Origin: Anthopleura xanthogrammica
Lineage: Eukaryota; Cnidaria; Anthozoa; Actiniaria; Actiniidae
Direction: 5' to 3'
Assembly: GCA_964019055.1 (NCBI GenBank)
Contig: OZ025209.1
Coordinates: 2,678,197 to 2,742,196 of the forward strand
Length of the DNA: 64,000 nt
Each line of letters starts with the position of its first letter. Position 1 is the stretch's first letter. Below are positions 11,744 to 25,900 of this stretch, in pieces. The position numbers were made by a program, and so were the translations under genes. The notes below the pieces were generated by a model, which saw only the letters and a list, made by a program, of their open reading frames with translations, was not told the DNA's origin and did not search any database.

Positions 11744-12962
11744 TGTACATTACGTGAAGCGGTTTACGGTCACACAACGCAAACCCACGCATACTGCAGG
11801 GATATACTTAGTGCAGTTAAAAAACGTCTGTGTACATCTTCACTCTTTAAATACTCATTTTCATAATTACTGCATCAACTCCGTTGCCCATAACTAGTTC
11901 CTCGTGTAAACGTGACCTGTAGCGTTACTGGTAATCACCAATCTCGGTCCCAGAGCCTGCGCTCAACGCGCGAAAGGCAATAGCGCAGGGTCTGGGAACG
12001 AGAATGGGTAATAGCCTGATGTTCTTATCCAATCAAATTTCATTATTTTGGTGTACCGCTGAGCAGCGATAGATTAATACTTTAACTCATACTTTAACTC
12101 TTATATAAAGTAATAATTTCAATAATGAACCGATAACTAGTATATTTGATATTCTATAGGAAAGGTTAATCAACATTACGAGATACGAAAAGAAGATATT
12201 GACGTTTGAATAGGATATTCATAGTTGGTATAAGAATATATAATTATTTACAGAATTGATTTTTAAAGTATATGTGAGTGTTTGTAATTTATAAGGTAGA
12301 GTACGTTAATTTTTGAGGGGGTGGGGTGGGGTGGCAAATATAAAAGTAGACAATAGATCTGGGAGGGTAGGTCGATGTTTGAAGGGAGTGGAATGAGAAT
12401 CAAAAGAGTAAAAATGAATACATACAGGCTTCCGGCTCTACTTGATCAGTTATGAACACTCTCTAACACTTTTATCCTCGTTATTTCTAAGTTAACAATA
12501 TAAAAGCAAAAAACACGCAAGGTATTTTTATAAATCTAAGTTTTTATGAAATCTCTAAACAAATAGTATAATCTTGATCATTTATCTCCTGATACTAAGT
12601 GCCACTTAACCATCATGCTTTGCAGGACATGAGTTCATTTTGAAAAAATATTTAGTGACGTCACTGTGTAGTTGTTACCAGTCCTTGCGCATTCCTCAGA
12701 AACAAAATGGCAGAGGATTTAGAAAAATCATGACGTCCTTAGGTACGGTTCCTAAGCCTTGTTCCCAGTGCCTTGCTCATTCATGATAAACAAAATGGTT
12801 GAAAGTCTAAGAAAATATCGACGTCACTGTGCAGTTCTATGTATGGCGATATTAGTTGCAAAGCTTACTGATATGGTACTTTCTAAAATATTTTTATTTA
12901 AAAGTTATTTAGATTAGTATTTTTCACATCTGTTTCGTAAGTTCCAGACAATCGATATGCAT

Positions 12963-13136
12963 GAGGTTTTGCACCATCACGTGCCAGCGCCCATAATACA
13001 GCTTGGGCTGCCTGTGGTTAGATGGCAGAACAATAAAATTCCTTTCCTCTCAGGATTTGAATATTTTTCGTGTAAAATGATTGTATTGTTGCTGTCATCC
13101 AAGATGGCTGCCGTCACGTGATGGTGCAAGACCTCT
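12963..13136. repeat. Palindromic element, TTTGCACCATCACGTG family
   Basis: Ends gaggttttgcaccatcacgt and acgtgatggtgcaagacctc. A second copy lies at 52766-52935. Confidence 0.7.
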
Positions 13137-14139
13137 ATTATCCTGCTATACTACTCTTCCTGCTCTGCATGATGGTTAGTGGCAGTACTACTACTGCTTG
13201 GTGTAATATAATCTTTATTTTTTATTTTAGAAACATATACCTTTATTGAAATCTGCACAGAAATCGTTCATCCAAAATATCTTAAATTCATTAGTACATT
13301 ATACATATTTCCGATGGAAATAGCTAAATATAAAATAATCGAGCTCTAAATTTTGTACATAAGGAATAAAACTTAGCTTTAATGTTTTTAGTTTAGATTA
13401 ATAAGCATCCAAAGACCAGGGGCGGATCCAGATTTTGATTTAGGAGATTTACTGTGGCCACATACTCTGTACTACATGCTAATTACTGCATCATAGTATA
13501 GAATACAGAGCTGTTAAGTTGTGACGTATTTCCGGGTCCAACTGCTAAAAAAACAATGAATTATAGCGGAAAATGTTCTCAAAGATTTAAGAAAAATCTT
13601 TATACATCTGCTTTTCATTTGAACCCGGAAGTCGTTTTTCCATACGATTGACGTCACACTTCAAGCTCTGAAGGATATACACAGGCACCCCAGTGAACCT
13701 TCTTTTGATCTGCCACTGATAGATTAGAAATAAATTCCACGCTTAACTTAACGTGACCTGTCGTACCCAGTCCCTATCTAACATGTTATATTTAGAGGTC
13801 TGGGGTAGACATCGATATTACTATGAGACTTGTATTTACAGATCATTTGCTCATTGCCGACATGTTGGAGGACAGTTTAAAGCTCGAAAATACAGAATTG
13901 CGCAACAAGTAATTTGCATGAACAAAATTTTCCTTATACTCCAACATGGCGGATGTGTCACGTGATGTGTTAGCGCATGTCACAAAAATGAATATATTCG
14001 CACGATTCTAACATATAATTTAAGAAATTTGTATTCTTTTTAAAATGAAAAAATAAGGCTCCATTTAGACATGAGTTAAGATGCCAATTATATATGACTC
14101 GTAGAATGAAAAATATTCATCGTGGAATAGTATAGTAGT

Positions 14140-14213
14140 AAAGAAATGATACTTATTCATTTGTCGCACGATTGAGGGTCATTTGTTGAGGAGAAACGAA
14201 TAAGTATCATTTC
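14140..14213. repeat. Short perfect-armed palindrome
   Basis: Arms agaaatgatacttattc and gaataagtatcatttct flank a loop of about 40 bases. It may be a fold-back element remnant. Confidence 0.55.
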
Positions 14214-15622
14214 TGTATGACTCCATTCGAATAAAGGCAGAGTAACCCTATTGTGGGGGCTAGTGTCCCTGAAATGAAAGGACTTCTTTCAGCACTAGGT
14301 TACCCTACCATGGTAATATTTAAGTTTAGCATCAAAAAATTCGATGTTTTAATGGAGTTTATAAGAAAAATACAACTGACAAAGCTAGAATATCTGTAAA
14401 TCGTACTTTTATTTAGCAAGTTTCAACATATAGCCAAAATGTCAAAAAGAGTCAAATATTCAGCTTAGTTGTTCACTTTATTAAATATAAATGAATTAGA
14501 ATATAAATGATTTAATTTATTTAATAAAACTAATATGATTTTATGTTTGTATAGTTGATGATTGGAATCCCTCTGGTCTCTCGGGCTTCCTGTGGAAATA
14601 CATGGGAAAGCTGGTACTCGACCAGAGGCCTGTCATTCTTAATGTGCATGCTCTATCCAATCACAACGCTAGATTTATGGCCTTCACTCAAAAAAGAACG
14701 ATCAAATTCTGCCATCCAACATGGCTGCTTTCGAGTCTGAACGCAATACAGGGTCCGGAATGGGGGGCGGGGCGGGGGGGAGGGGTCGAGGGGTCCAGCT
14801 GTTAGTTAAATTTTCGCTTATTTGTCAGATGTCAGTTAAATTTCAAGCTTTTTGTCAGTTAAATTTCAGGAGTTTTTTTTAGGAATAATTAACGACAGAA
14901 ATACGTACACACAACTAAAAGAAAAGAAAAAATTCAAATAACTTTATTACTAAAATTCTCAATAAATTATTTTTTTTACAAATCTACAAAATTCAAGAAA
15001 TCTTTTCAATAGTTTACAAATTTGCATTGCCAGTCATTCGTAATATTAGTTCATATCAGGTGTTGATAAAAATAACTATAAAACTATAATTATACTAAAA
15101 AAATAACCAAAAAAGTCAACTCATTTGTATTGGATGGTAACGGAGTCTGAATTCATAAATATTATCTACATTCTTTCAAAATCCCATTCATTTCCCATTC
15201 TATCCCATTTCTTTGTCGTTAATGTTTAAAAGGATATTTATCGTTATTTATATTTAGCTCTCGAGTTTGCAAATTATCCAATCACAGATCTGCAGCATGG
15301 CACGGTCACGGCACGACCGTTTCAAAGTCACACGAAATCTGCTCTACCATAATTAATGTATAATTAATGCTCTACCATAATTTATTAATAAACTATCTTT
15401 TGTTCGTTGGTAATGCATGAGTAGGAATAAAACGCTTGGAACGAAATGTGTTGGATTATTGAATTCCAGAAGACTTGCAAATGTAATGCAAGGTGAATGG
15501 ATGAACACATTTGACTTCAACCTCTATACCATCCAAGATGTAATACTTAAAGTAATTGTATGTCATACCATTATGTGACCGTGTTCGTTAAGAACGACGA
15601 TGGTAAAGACACCAGGCCCAGA

Positions 15623-15628
15623 TTTATT
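15623..15628 (-). terminator. Polyadenylation signal of copy A
   Basis: AATAAA on the minus strand (tttatt on plus) about 204 bases after the copy A stop codon. Confidence 0.45.
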
Positions 15629-15831
15629 GGCTGCTGAGTCTGTTTCTATCTCTATTTTAATTTTGCGCAAAAAAGCAAGATGTTCTCGGAGATAGCATAC
15701 CACGGGTAACATCGTATCAGCAGCCCTCCATCTCTGGATGAAGCTTTGAGCTTCTGGATTGGATAAAAGGCGAGTGGTCTGCTTTGGACCACGCTGGCTG
15801 ACTGGATCCGTTTGTGGAGAGAGAGACCCAG

Positions 15832-18800
15832 TTAGAACGATGATGAGCGTGCTCGATAGACTGAGAGTTTATCAAGCAAAGGAGACACAAGAGCTGTCCA
15901 GCCTGTTTGGTGACTAAAAAAAAGAAAAAAAACCATGATCAAGAAAATGAACTGAATTATTCTTTGTATGACATGACGGATCACCGTACGTCAAAAGCCC
16001 ATGGGTGCAAATAGACCCCTTGCATGTAACATCAAAGCAGTTCAATTTGGAGAACAAAACAAAAGAATTTCAATCTCCTGAGATGGAAACCTATTGCTGC
16101 AAGGGGTCTATAAAATAAAGTAAAAAAAATTACCTAGCGCCACACCCTCGTCCAGTTTCGGGATGGAAATACTCGTAAAACAGGACCAACTGGTTCCAGT
16201 TTGGATCATCAGCATACTGTTGTTCGTTACCATGGCAAGGTCGTTTGCCATTCTCATCAGGTAGGAATAATGACGTCAGACGACGAGAAAGCTCATGAGC
16301 TACGTCACGCAGTCGCATCAGGTTACCCGAGCCTGTCGGGCACTCGACTTGGAAGCTTTCACCGTAGAAAAGGTCGTATCGTTTTAGTGCCTCCACGATT
16401 AGATAGTTTACTGAAGGAAACAACATTATTGATTTTATTAAGAATTTTATAATTAACCTCGGTTCAAGGCCCTCTTGCTCTTCTTAAAACGAGAAGGGCC
16501 TGGGAACCAATTTGGCTGAATCTAGGCATTTACTAATAGAATTCTCCTTTTTTACTTACTGCAAATCCAAACTGGTCCCCTCCAGTTACTATTGCCTCCA
16601 AACATGTACGTATTTGATTCTCCTGGAACGTAGTCCACTTGATAGGACTTGCCATCCAATTCAAATGTGTAAGGATGATCACTGTGGTACTTAGACACTG
16701 AACGAATGCCGTAAGGAGAAAGAAACTCTTCTTCGTCAAGCATGTAGGACAGGAGACTGTGGAGTTGTTCGGCAGATGGGATGGAGAGGAGGTGTGTATC
16801 ACTGATTGGATCCAAGTACACGATCTGAAGAGAAAATTGAATATTTTGACATGAGTGAAGAGCTAGAAGCCCCGAGGAACGTGCGGTGAGACCACGTCAA
16901 GAAAACTCATACACATGCAGTCTTGAAACAATTTTTTCCGGCAAAAGAACCACTTGATGTGGAATTTAACCTTAAAGAGCTTCTTGGCCGGTGATTTTTA
17001 TCAATTGCAACATGTTTGATTCACTTCTATTGCACGTACACTCGTGTAAGATAGTGTACAGGATGACTGACCTGTGAAGCAAGATCTTTTCTCTTCTCGA
17101 CAAACAAGTTTAACCGGTTTCTGAACCCTGGCAGTTTGTCAAGATACTCTGCATCAATGACCCAGCAGGCCAGCAAGGGAACCAGGCCTACGATGGAGCG
17201 CACGCGCAGTGGGAAGGTCTTGTTTCCAGTCTGGAAGTGATCGTAGTAGAAGCCATCCTCGGGGTCCCACAAGCCATAGCCGTCTGACATCTTATTGATG
17301 GCTCCTGCAATGTGGGTGAAGTGTTCAAAGAATTTAGATGCCATGTCTTCGTAAGTTGGGTCCGAGAGAGCCAGCTCCAAAGAGATGTTAAGCATCACAA
17401 TGCAATACAGGGCCATCCACGCGGTGCCATCAGCCTGAAAGGTATTGTGGGAATTGGTGAGTACAGCCTACTAGTTTAGCCTAAGTATAGTATAGTATAT
17501 TATTCATAAATGCCATCGGATTCAGAGGCTGTGTACAAGGTAGTGTGGCTTACTCCACGGTCACTCTGGAACCTCGGGAGTGCAGTGTGTTTTGTGATCC
17601 CTCGACGGCGATGTTTCCCTTGACTACGCCTCGGTAAACATCATCGTCTTGGACTCAAGTGTTAAATAGTTACCTGGCAAAGCCGACCACCTCCAGGTAA
17701 TGGCTTGGAACGATCAAATACGCCTGAAAAAGATGTTAGGAAATTTACTCGTTATTAGACCATGAAAAATTTTATCACCTAACAATAGCCATATCTCGCC
17801 TTAAAATAGCAACTAAATTTTGCTCCATGCATGAAGAACAACAAAAGTAACTTACCAACATTGTCTAGACCAAGAAATCCTCCTCCAAAAATATTTCTCC
17901 CTTCAGGATCTTTTCTGTTGACCCACCTGAAAGATGTGATTATGGTAGGATATCATTAGCATTGAGACCTCTTTAACTGCATGACGTAATGTTTTCCCAT
18001 TTCAGACCACGTGTCATTCCCTTCATGCGACGTAGAAAAAATTAGAGATCGCACCGAGTGACCGCCCGTGCGACGTTGCATGTGACGATTCCTTGTTTGA
18101 GTTGTATACATATCCATATTCATGTGCCTTCTCATGCGCAACTGTTAAAAAAGAAATGATACTCTAGGGAATGACACGTGGTCTGAATTGAAAAGATATT
18201 TCGCATAAGGTAGAAGGGTTTATACACTGAACTCAATCGTCAGTACATCAAACTCACCAGGTGAAATTCAACAGTAGTTTCTGAAAACACTTGGCTAAGA
18301 ATCCCTTGTCTCTCTGCTCTTTCTTCGCGGTCATTTCGTACACGCGAAAACACGCGAGAGCGTGAACAGGCGGGTTGACGTCACTGAGGGCGAACTCATA
18401 AGCAGGTATTTGACCGTTAGGAGCCATGTAGGTTTCCTTCAAAAATAGCAATAACTGTTCCTTTGCAAACTCTGGATCGATTTTGGCAAATGGAAGCATG
18501 TGGAATGCCAGGTCCCAAGAAGCGTACTGGAAATATAACAAGAAAGATGCATCAGTTAATTTATCGGTTTGGTTTTTGTCACGCTCGACCAGAGTTCTGT
18601 CATTCTTACTACGCATGCTCGACGAAATGCTAAGGTTTTTTATCTGGGTGTTTACACAGGGAGCCCAATCTAGTATAAAAAGCTAGGCGTTGTTCACACT
18701 TGTGGATTTAGTTGTTATCTTAATCTAGCGTCTTTTTGCTGCTCATGCTGATGCCTTTGTTACAATCTGCGTTGTGAGTGTGAAATAGGCTTTTTAGTGC

Positions 18801-21800
18801 CTTATCTCGTCATGGTTTACCTGTGGTTTTCCACAGGACGCCCAATCAAATAATACAATCAAAAGGTCATGCTTACCCAAGGATACTCCCATTTGTCTGG
18901 CATGGATATAATTTCTTTATTGTGTAAATACTTCCATTCAGAATTTCTCCCAGTCGTCCTGGAGTGTGGCGGGGTAGGCAAGTTGGGGTCTCCCTTGAGC
19001 CAGTCTTCTGTGACGTAATAGTAGAACTGCTTGCTCCATAGCAAGCCTGCGTAGGACTGGCGCGAAACTAGTTGTTCCTCGACTGAAAGCGATCCTGAAG
19101 ACGAAATAGATATATCATTTAGAAAAATCTCAAACTTTCTTATGGCGAGGCAAGGATAAAAATGACAATTCCTAAAATGGATAGTTCATGAAATGTAACT
19201 GCGCATGCTTGAAAATTGGTTGAAGGATTTGTGGTCAAATGCCTCAAGAACCATGGTTCTTTTCCATGAAATTCCAGGCCGATAACATTACTTGACAGGA
19301 AGTGTTAGCTTTACTACTTAACCCAAAGTCAACTTGCTCTTTTATTGGATAACCTAACGAGTGACTTGCAAATCACTCACCATCATCGATGTTACAACGG
19401 GTATTTGACACAAGACACTCACCAGGAATAACCGTTCTGTAAAATGCATCTGCTTCCATTCTTCTTATGGCCAGGACCCCATCAAACGAGCTTTTCCCGA
19501 ACGGCTTCGGAACTCTGTCGGGTTGTACTGACAGACGACATCTGATAGTATGTGTTTTTCCTGCGGGAATGTTGAGGATGTAATGAGGGGCCACTTTGGT
19601 CCCTTTTAGCTGAGGATTCACTGCGTCATGGTCCTTTTTGATGAGGTAGTTGTGGAATGCATCTTTTACATAAGGACTTGCATTCTCTAATTCATATAGA
19701 CGCTGTTACCAAAAAAATAAAATTACAAAGGATTAAGTAACGTCAAAATCGTTGGAAAATTACAACTTGCAGAAGCAAGAAGCAATACTTTTTTTCTTTG
19801 AGGACGAACAACTTCACATCTTTAAAAAAAAAATCATTCTTTTCTGGTTCTACACCTTTTACCGTCTTTTTTTTAATCGTAAAAAGAGAAGAACTTCATT
19901 TACCTCTAAATTCGTGTCATTATTCGTGAAAAGCAGTTCTGGCAACTGTCCATCTTGTCCGACATCAGCTGCAAAGATATACTTTCCCAGCGTGTCATGG
20001 TAACATTCCACCGTGCCAGGCGCAGTTTGCGTCAATTGTGGCGTGTTCATGCACTCCTCGTGCTTATTGCTCCATGTCCACGTGTTCCTGTACCACAATG
20101 TTGGCAATACGTGAATACGCGCTGTTTGTGGTCCGCGGTTAGCTACCTTTATGCAAATGAGGAGATCGTCTGGGGTGTTCTTTGCGTACTCGACGGAAAT
20201 ATCCCAGTAGCGGCCGTCATCAAATATTCCTGGAAAAAAGAAGTGAACATGAAACAAGCACCCTAAATGAATCTGAAATTGCATTCTTTTTTTGTCTAAT
20301 ATAAAAAGCTTTTGCTTTTCCAAAGTCGTTTGTCAATTTTTACCAACATGGCGCCTATAAACCCCTTCCTTGCAGCACGTCGGAATGCAGCTCACTTTGG
20401 TTCAAATTCTCAGGAGATTGAAATTCTTTTGTTTTGTCCTCCAAAATGAGCTGCCTTGACGTCACGTGAAAGGGCTCTAGATCTATAAACGCCATCATTA
20501 GTGCAGTTGAAAATATTCTTGATCTGATCGATAGATTATGCGATGAACAAAGCCACATTTGGTACGAAAGTCAATAAGCTATCTGTGTTAATATTTTTTC
20601 ATGCATCAACGGGGATTTTAGGAAAGAATCCTGGAGGTAATTACCTGTATCGATTAGCTCGTATTCTGGGTCTTCCTTGGTCCGTTTTTTGTTTTCCTCC
20701 ACCAAGTTGCTGTAGGGGTACTCGTTCTGTGGGTATTTGTATAATGCCTTCATGTATGAGTGGGTTGGAGTTGAATCAAGATAGTAGTAACACTCCTTCA
20801 CATCCTCACCATGGTTTCCTGGGAAATTAAAACAAGACGTTAAAAATGTGGCCAAAATGTTATGTTTGAAATAAGACAAACGACTCTAAAAACACCCTGG
20901 AAAATATGACCAAAAAGAATTTTTCTACTGTAGTTTGAATGACGTTATTAAAGTTCATCTTTGAGCTTTAAAATTTGGCATTTCTTCCGGAGCACACAGA
21001 ATCTTTCAATCAACTTGGGTTGATTCTAGGAATGAGGTTTCAAAATTTCAAGCAGATCCATCCGTAATTCTAGTCAAGGTATTTCCGTAAAAATCCTTCA
21101 ACTTGATTGGTTGACCTTGATCTTTTCTTGGAGGTCACTTATGCTGTAAAATCCGGTATTTTTTTTCTAGAATATTTTCCTTGAGGATTATTACTGAAAT
21201 CGTACCTTCGTTTCCTGTTAGTCCAAATAATCTTTCCTTAAGGATGGGGTCTTTCTCATTCCACAGCGCAAGACCGAAGCATAGCCTACATTCTTCATCT
21301 GTTATGCCAAGCAATCCGTCCTCGCCCCATCGATAGGCGCGAGATCTGGCATGATCATGAGGAAAGTAATCCCAGCTAAAAGAAGTAAAAAAGGAATGGA
21401 GTTTAGTTATTGAAATAAATGAGATGAAGAAAGGGAAGGAGGGAAGATATTGATGATGAAAAAGAACAAGAAAAATTGAAAAAAAGCGACGGACGAAGAA
21501 GAGTAAAAAGGAACTCAAAGAGAAATGAAAATCATGCGAAAAAATTTCGTTTCACTAATTTGTTTTGCAATTGTTGATTTTTCTCTGCGTGATATTTCGC
21601 TTATACAAAAGAGCTCAACAAGCCACAACTCGTACCCAACAAAGTTCAAAAAATGTCCAAGGGTCGGGTCTGTAGGTAGATGACTTTGTAATGCAACACC
21701 AAACCTTAAATTTCACGAGCCTGAACTTGTGTCAGTTCAACAGGAAATGACGTCAATGACTAAGTTCAAAATTTTGATTTTAAAAACTTTCAGTATCTTA

Positions 21801-22900
21801 CGGAGGTTCTTAGTCTCTGTTAACACAGGATAACATTATAAAGGTATATTCAGGGTTATTGGTTCAGTTAAGTACCGAGAGGTGAGTAAAACGAGAGCCT
21901 CGGGTCTCAGAGATCGAGTTACAGTTTCCGGTCCTGTTGTTTATAAACAAAGCCGCTAGTTATGTAATGCTATTGATATTGAACGTATATCCCGATAAAC
22001 AGTAGTGTCCGAATCCTAGAAAATCGAGGTCAGTAGTTTAAGTGTTCCCAGTCTTTCCGGTTTTCGAATTCCCTCGATTTTTTTTAACAAGTATTTAGTT
22101 AATAAAATCCGAGTCTTGGAATCAAATATTTCTTCTTTTTTGCCTGGAAATGGTAGAAATGTCTGATAAACTCATTATCCATTGAAGTGCTCACTCGCTT
22201 CGGGGTGGAAACGGAATCAAAGTTTGGTGATTTGTCAGTGATTCCTAAACATAATCTTTTCAATACTTTTAAAGTTTTGCGCGATTGCTCGCTGTACTTT
22301 CAGAGCATCTAGACTTGTACTTTGTTGTACGATACTATAAAAGAGGTTTGTTGTACAAGATAGGAAAGGGTTTTTACATCTCACTTACCAATTGCCATCG
22401 GCAGAGTAATCCTCTCGCACCGTTCCCCATTGCCTCTCTGACAGATAAGGCCCCCATGTACGCCATTTGACATCATTCTCTTTGTCCTCTTGTAATCTTG
22501 CGGATTCCTCACTAGGGTGGTCCCAGATAACATCAGGTTCAGATGGCTTTCTCTTGACTTTCTTTCTTCCAATCTTCCTGATAAACTCTATGTAACTGTT
22601 AGATTTCTTCTCCAATCCATCACCTTGTAACATCTCCTTCTGGATGTACGAACGCATATGAGGGAGGTTGAAGCCCCCGGCTCGTAGGTTCTCCCATAAC
22701 TTCTGCAAGCCTGTGTTCTGCCTTTGTTCGATGCGTTCTAGTTCTTCGAATTCTGTGTTCAAGAAGAGCTCTGAGCTGTATAATCGACGAAGTTGCTTTG
22801 GCATGACTGGCTTGTTTTTCTTGAATCTTTGAAGAGCCCTTTCCTTTGAGCCTTTAAAATTGGACGAAAATTTGAATATATTGCTGTTCAATTTATCCAT
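15832..22900 (-). CDS. GH63-like glycosidase, YMR196W-type, copy A (with N-terminal extension)
   Basis: Predicted six-hairpin (alpha/alpha)6-barrel glycoside hydrolase of the GH63-related, bacterial-type 'glucosidase' family that includes the uncharacterised yeast protein YMR196W. Substrate unknown. Thirteen exons on the minus strand join in frame to 1018 residues: 22900-22389, 21375-21206, 20818-20645, 20229-19904, 19702-19423, 19094-18877, 18526-18258, 17926-17856, 17723-17674, 17434-17072, 16824-16560, 16410-16134, 15913-15832. Motifs in order: [83 protein letters not shown], candidate acid D565 in [59 protein letters not shown], and candidate base E979 in [20 protein letters not shown]. 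About 115 residues of basic, helical-looking sequence precede the conserved start and are absent from copies B and C. No signal peptide or transmembrane segment is apparent. Intron positions match B and C. Confidence 0.9.
16010..16112. repeat. ATAGACCCCTTGC element, copy 1
   Basis: Terminal inverted repeats atagaccccttgca and tgcaaggggtctat. It lies in the last intron of copy A. Other copies are at 20356-20487, 29189-29328 and 40071-40204. Confidence 0.7.
17980..18199. repeat. GACCACGTGTCATTCCC palindromic element
   Basis: Left end gtaatgttttcccatttcag followed by accacgtgtcattccc; right end gggaatgacacgtggtctga. It lies in intron 7 of copy A. The family recurs near 31436, 31768, 38866, 39661, and as a fragment near 62189. 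Confidence 0.7.
20356..20487. repeat. ATAGACCCCTTGC element, copy 2
   Basis: Contains ccttgcagcacgtcggaatg, then caaattctcaggagattgaa, and closes with gacgtcacgtgaaagggctc. It lies in intron 3 of copy A and shares its interior with 29189-29328 and 40071-40204. Confidence 0.7.
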
Positions 22901-25900
22901 TTTGAAAAAGACGCGAAATTGCCCGCCGCCAAGCTACTAAATATATCCGATAAAAATCTTGTGTTTATCAGATTATCTTAAGAGAACCGTAATGTACAAG
23001 GTCATCTTTGATATAACAGTTTTTCAAGGCTAACGGAGATACTTTACAACAGTACAACCATCACAAGATAAAAGTGTACACGCGCTCCGTATGTACCTGG
23101 AGCCAATAGGAATTAAGTGCTTCAAGAAAGCCATGTAAGTGTCGCTAGATTTCCTCGTGCTGTCCACGTGCAAGGTACGTTTTTTAACAAGTCAACCGCT
23201 ATTAATACCAGTAGGGTGCCGGACGCGAGGGCGAGTTTTAAAACGTGGACTCGAATGGGCTGGACTGGACTCACAATGGACTCACGAGAGTTAAAGGATT
23301 ATTTTTGCGAATGACTTTGAATTTTTTTAAATTTTCTGTTTATTGTGGCATGTCATTGCATAATTATCGAAGCAACTATCAAAACTAACAGGAAAATAAG
23401 TATGATCCCCCAGATTAAAACAAATTCAGTTGATTCTAATTTTCCAAATGAGAGAGTGGTAAATTTTTTTTTTGAAACATGAAATAATAAACATTTATTG
23501 GATAAGGTTGAGCATGATGTCGTAAATTATCAAGATCGAGGCTGTGTTATCTGCCAAAGCCGTAGGCTGAGATACTTTGACGTCAATCTAATGAAATCTA
23601 AAGATTTTTCTTACTTTTTCTTCATGACAGGATTTGTTGTCCAAAGTTCTAATTGTTTCAGGCGAAGGTTAAATCATTGAGAACATTTTTCGTTTTATTT
23701 TAGCGGTTTTATAAGCAGTTGGACCCGGAAATACGTCACAACTGAACAGCTCTATAGGAATCAGATATAGGAATTCATTTTGAAAATGTTTAAGGGTTGT
23801 AATATATATTTTATCGCAGTTTTACAAGCATTCTGAGACCAGCCTCGGTCCAGTCCAGTCGCCCAGCCGAGTTCACGTTTTACAACATGCCGTGCAAGAT
23901 ATTAAAAATCTGTAATATGAGATTCAAATTGACAGAAGATAACTTCCCGAATAATAATATTTTTGTAATACGATTATTTGAGCAGTTTGAGATTTCATAA
24001 TAATGCTATAAAGATACAGAAAATGCAAAAAGTACAATTTTAGTACGAAATGTAGGTTATTAAATCAGTATAACATCATTATCTAGTTAGATAGCTGAGT
24101 TTTTCTAAACTGCTTTTTGCTGTATATATTTGGATGTGACGATTTTGACAAATCCTAAGAACGCCTCCTTGGGAATTTCAACCGTTCATTAGTAACTGTC
24201 TTTGCAAGTTTTCTTATAAATGCTGTACAGTTTGTCACTATTATTATACGAATCAAGTTCGTTTTCTGTGCGAATTTCTCAACTGAACTGGAAAACTGCT
24301 GACGAACCAGGGCGAGGTAAACTTAATAATGTTCAACTGAAGCCGGGGGTCTTTCAAGGCAAAGCTTTCAAGAGGGTGAAAAGTATCTATCACTTTGGAT
24401 TGATGGGTGTCATATTTCTATCTATTAATCAGCATTTTTAGGACAAAATTGTTCTTGTGATTTGAGCTACTAGATTTGAGCCATTCTTTTATACCTCTAC
24501 AAGAAATTATCAAAGTATGTCTGTAAAGCAGACAAGTTAACTTTTCCCTTTGATAGTGTCCAGTCCATTTTTGTATTGACCATCGCAGCCATCAAATGGA
24601 AATATCACGTTCGCTACGATCGTTACGATGGAGTTGCGATCGCCCAAACACGTTTTTAGGTGCCTGTCAGCGATCATCTGCCCTCCGAAACAGTTCATAT
24701 AATTATTGTCCGTCGCACTTCATCAATTTAACCAAACTTTGGTTTCGTAAAAACCCTAAAATAACCTTTTCTCTCTAAGGTAATACTAAAGCCCTACGGA
24801 CATTCGATTTCTAGGCTTAAAGTACCGGGTCACTCTCGTGGGGCGTTTCCAAGGACCTTCTTAGGAAAACCTCACGGAAAAGTCATAACACTCGTCCCCA
24901 GGCCCCGAGTTCCCTGTCGAAGAGCGTGACACTGAAAGGTTACGTGACATGACCTGGCAAACCGAAGACTCGAAGAAAAACAGGCTTTAGGCACGATATA
25001 CGGTAGAGATGAATTTTACACATGGTAATTCAAATATATGGTTCATGGATTAGTTTTTGGGTCTTTACAAATTGTATCATGGTATATCGCGCCCGAGTAC
25101 TGGCATACTAGCGGTCATTCCCCAAAAACAAATGGAAACTAGCGGCTACAAATGCTTGGTCACCGCCTCTGGAGTAATAATATTTTCAAAATAACAAACC
25201 AAGTAACGTCAAACACAGCACAAGACATAAAGAAATACCATGAAAACCCGTTAAAAGCGACCCAGGTTTTTGGTTATTTCTCAAGCAACGTTGCTAAAAA
25301 CAGTTTAAAACGGCGTGTTACAGCCTTCCTATCCATCTCTATGAGGTATGAAGCTTTATTTTGCCTTTAGGAAACGTTCTACAATATTCTAAAATATTTT
25401 AGTGCGCTGTAGTCTAAAGTCCTAGAATTCTGAATATGGTTTTCATTGAAAAATTGTGGTCAAATGTCCGGAATAAGCTCGAGTAAGGGCGACTACTTCT
25501 TTCGTATTGGTGCTTTAATGAACTGCCTATCAACGCATCCAGAAGTAGTTTTTTCTGCAAACTATTTTACTATACTTATGCTTAGTTCCCTCTATATTTT
25601 TTAACTTCCCCGCCCCTACTCCATCCCACACGGGGTGTGGTTTGCATAAGAAAGTAATTTTAAAGTTTAAGATTTCTTCAAACATAAACTAATTCAGGCC
25701 CGTCAGAACTGATGTCATAACACAGTATAAGTTTGGCACAAATGAAAAGTTGCTATCATGCCAATCTCATATAAGCTTGACTGCCCGGATGTGACGTCAC
25801 TGCAGGCAGGCAGGCGACATTGAACGAGTCCTGTATAGGTAGGATCGTGTTACTGTTTGATTGTAGATTTGATTGATATTGTCAATCAGAAACGTGCTCA

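Larger units (their letters stand above)
10043..15831. other. Intergenic region between the RhoGAP gene and glycosidase copy A
   Basis: No coding exon is supported here. The region holds the CRE array (10361-10705), a GTTTACAC-type MITE (11542-11743), an ACCATCACGTG palindrome (12963-13136), a small palindrome (14140-14213) and a GGCACGG-rich patch near 15296-15360. The remainder is AT-rich single-copy-looking DNA. Confidence 0.6.
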
